A stretch of DNA of 6,615 bases from Desulfarculaceae bacterium (GTDB lineage Bacteria; Desulfobacterota; Desulfobacteria; Desulfobacterales; Desulfobacteraceae), in assembly GCA_021737205.1 (NCBI GenBank), contig JAIPEK010000128.1, positions 1 through 6,615 of the forward strand. Reading direction: 5' to 3'. Below are positions 5,260-6,615 of the stretch, in pieces (positions within the stretch are counted from its first letter, which is position 1; the number at the start of each line of letters is the position of its first letter). The notes beneath the pieces are model-generated. The model saw nothing but the letters and a program-made list of their open reading frames with translations, was not told the DNA's origin and did no database searches. The position numbers and the translations under genes are program-made.

Positions 5260-6615
5260 ATGACAAAAACACAGAGTACGTCCGATATTATAAAGAAACG
5301 GAAGAAGAAGTCCTTTTGGGCTTCTTTTTTCAAATGGTCGGCCATCGCCCTTATCGTGGGACTGCTGGTCGCGGCCGGCGCCCTGGGCGGGCTTTACTAC
5401 TACATCAGCAGAGATCTTCCCAGGATTACGTCGCTGGAAGATTATGCCCCGCCAACCGTCACCAGCGTCTTTTCGGATGACGGAAGAAAAATCGGTGAGC
5501 TGTATAAACAGCGGCGGATCGTGATCCCCCTCGAAGAGATGCCGAAAGACCTGATAAATGCATTCGTGGCTGCCGAGGATTCGAGGTTCCGCGAGCACCC
5601 GGGTGTGGATATTTACAGTATTTTCCGGGCTTTTTTGAAAAATTTCAAGGCCGGCACCATCGTCCAGGGGGGGAGTACCATTACCCAGCAGGTGGCCAAA
5701 TCCTTTTTCCTGACCCCGGCCCGGACGTACAAACGGAAAATCAAGGAAGCGATACTGGCCTATCGGATCGAAAAACACTTTACCAAGGATGAGATCCTGT
5801 ATCTCTATCTCAACCAGATTTACCTGGGACACGGGGCATACGGGGTGGAGGCCGCTGCGGAAAATTATTTCGGCAAGCATGCAGAGGAACTTAATCTCGC
5901 CGAGTGCTCCATGCTGGCGGGGCTTCCCCAGGCGCCCAGCAGCTATTCTCCGTTCAGAAAGCCGGAAAAGGCGAAACAGCGGCAGATCTACGTATTAAAC
6001 CGGCTCAAGCAGGACGGGCATATCTCTAACCTCGAAGCCACCGAGGCCATGAACAAAAAGCTTGACATCAAACCCCGCAAAAACTGGTTTATCGAGCGTG
6101 TGCCCTGCTATACGGAACATGTGCGGCGGTATGTCAAGGACAAATACGGCGAAGATATGCTGTACAATGAAGGGCTCAATATTCATACGGCCGTGAATAT
6201 CGAGCTTCAGAAAATCGCCAGAAAAGAGGTCACCAAGGGCCTCAGGGATCTGGACCGAAGGCAGGGATACCGGGGCCCGTTACAACATTTGCCTGCATTG
6301 AAAATCGATGAGTTCTGCAAAAAAGTCGCCGAAGAGATCGGGGATGAATCCCTCAAGGAAAACAAAGTCTACAAAGGGGTTGTGACCGGGATCAACAAGC
6401 AGGAAAATACGGCCGCGGTCCGGGTCGGAGATTTTGAAGGTGTGATCCGCGGGAAAACCGTGTCATGGGCAAGGCCGGTCAACCCGGATGTGGGATACTG
6501 GGAGGATAAGATCAACCATGTGGATGAAGTCTTTGATGCCGGAGACGTGATCAAAGTGTCGGTGAAATCCTCTGAGCAAACAGCAGAGGGAACGGAGTTC
6601 ATCCTCGAACAGGAA
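5260..6615 (+). CDS. Class A penicillin-binding protein, PBP1A type (3' partial)
   Basis: A bifunctional peptidoglycan synthase; the window holds the first 452 residues and ends in frame. A basic cytoplasmic N-terminus (KKRKKK, 12-17) precedes one membrane segment (about 26-49), giving a periplasmic body. The glycosyltransferase family 51 domain spans roughly 65-245. It has E106-D-S-R-F-R-E-H-P-G (catalytic Glu E106), GGSTITQQ (137-144), KRKIKE (158-163, second Glu) and ILYLYLNQIYLGHGAYG (179-195). A linker leads into an OB-fold insertion from about 368 (VYKGVVTGINKQENTAAVRVG), as in PBP1A-type proteins. The transpeptidase SxxK, SxN and KTG motifs would lie beyond the window. The ATG at 5260 has no clear Shine-Dalgarno; an in-frame TTG at 5251 is the only close alternative. 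It is divergent from hisI. It is most likely mrcA/ponA-like, but the symbol is left blank because the C-terminal half is unseen. Confidence 0.95.
   Translation, partial: MTKTQSTSDIIKKRKKKSFWASFFKWSAIALIVGLLVAAGALGGLYYYISRDLPRITSLEDYAPPTVTSVFSDDGRKIGELYKQRRIVIPLEEMPKDLINAFVAAEDSRFREHPGVDIYSIFRAFLKNFKAGTIVQGGSTITQQVAKSFFLTPARTYKRKIKEAILAYRIEKHFTKDEILYLYLNQIYLGHGAYGVEAAAENYFGKHAEELNLAECSMLAGLPQAPSSYSPFRKPEKAKQRQIYVLNRLKQDGHISNLEATEAMNKKLDIKPRKNWFIERVPCYTEHVRRYVKDKYGEDMLYNEGLNIHTAVNIELQKIARKEVTKGLRDLDRRQGYRGPLQHLPALKIDEFCKKVAEEIGDESLKENKVYKGVVTGINKQENTAAVRVGDFEGVIRGKTVSWARPVNPDVGYWEDKINHVDEVFDAGDVIKVSVKSSEQTAEGTEFILEQE

Noticed and set aside
5069..5263. A 64-codon plus-strand frame ending as ATGA at the penicillin-binding protein start
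   Set aside because: The overlap looks like coupling, but the frame begins opposite the hisI ribosome-binding site, has no Shine-Dalgarno, and runs through both divergent promoters.
5799..5829. Tyr in place of the usual Glu in the ILExYLN motif of the glycosyltransferase domain (ILYLYLN)
   Set aside because: This variant is, to my knowledge, frequent in PBP1A proteins of deltaproteobacteria, and the two catalytic Glu regions are intact, so it is not an anomaly.
5041..5880. A 279-codon minus-strand frame opposite the penicillin-binding protein gene
   Set aside because: It covers the conserved glycosyltransferase domain on the other strand and the divergent promoter region, and no domain is recognisable; it is a shadow of the real gene.

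Overview
The window reads as ordinary chromosome from a Gram-negative bacterium. It is most likely a sulfate-reducer-like member of the Desulfobacterota (deltaproteobacteria), an inference from protein flavour: the Era P-loop GAPNAGKS, the class A penicillin-binding protein with ILYLYLNQIYLGHGAYG, and a long-form HisG. No RNA gene, CRISPR array or complete transposase was seen.

Layout. (1) Positions 2-544, plus strand: the 3' part of a gene of unknown function. It has an N-terminal coiled-coil-like helix, a Pro/Gln/Glu-rich linker and a C-terminal helix-turn-helix resembling the DNA-binding end of large serine recombinases. (2) Positions 545-803: a gap filled mainly by a 196-bp AT-richer block (555-750) with 16-bp perfect terminal inverted repeats. 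It encloses a 34-codon minus-strand reading frame (584-688) with a good Shine-Dalgarno. The block looks like a small non-autonomous element or a deletion remnant. (3) Positions 804-5054, minus strand: a compact six-gene transcription unit, hisI - hisG - class I/II aminotransferase - engB (ysxC/yihA) - era - HNH endonuclease. Every junction overlaps by 1-4 bp, abuts, or has a 3-bp gap. (4) Positions 5055-5259: a divergent promoter region with one sigma70-like promoter facing each way and two small palindromes at the plus-strand promoter. (5) Positions 5260-6615, plus strand: the first 452 codons of a class A penicillin-binding protein (PBP1A type), cut by the window end before its transpeptidase domain.

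How the genes work together. HisG performs step 1 of histidine biosynthesis and HisI step 3. The aminotransferase could supply an amino-transfer step, but its substrate is not visible from sequence. EngB and Era are GTPases of large- and small-subunit ribosome assembly, so the unit ties amino-acid synthesis to ribosome maturation under what looks like one promoter. The HNH protein comes last, 3 bp after era. The penicillin-binding protein is transcribed away from this operon and builds peptidoglycan at the inner membrane.

The least explained part is 545-750. The inverted repeats, the short GTTCAC-type tandem repeats and the mini-gene with its own ribosome-binding site suggest a miniature mobile cassette, possibly derived from a four-helix-bundle (23S rRNA intervening-sequence protein) gene.
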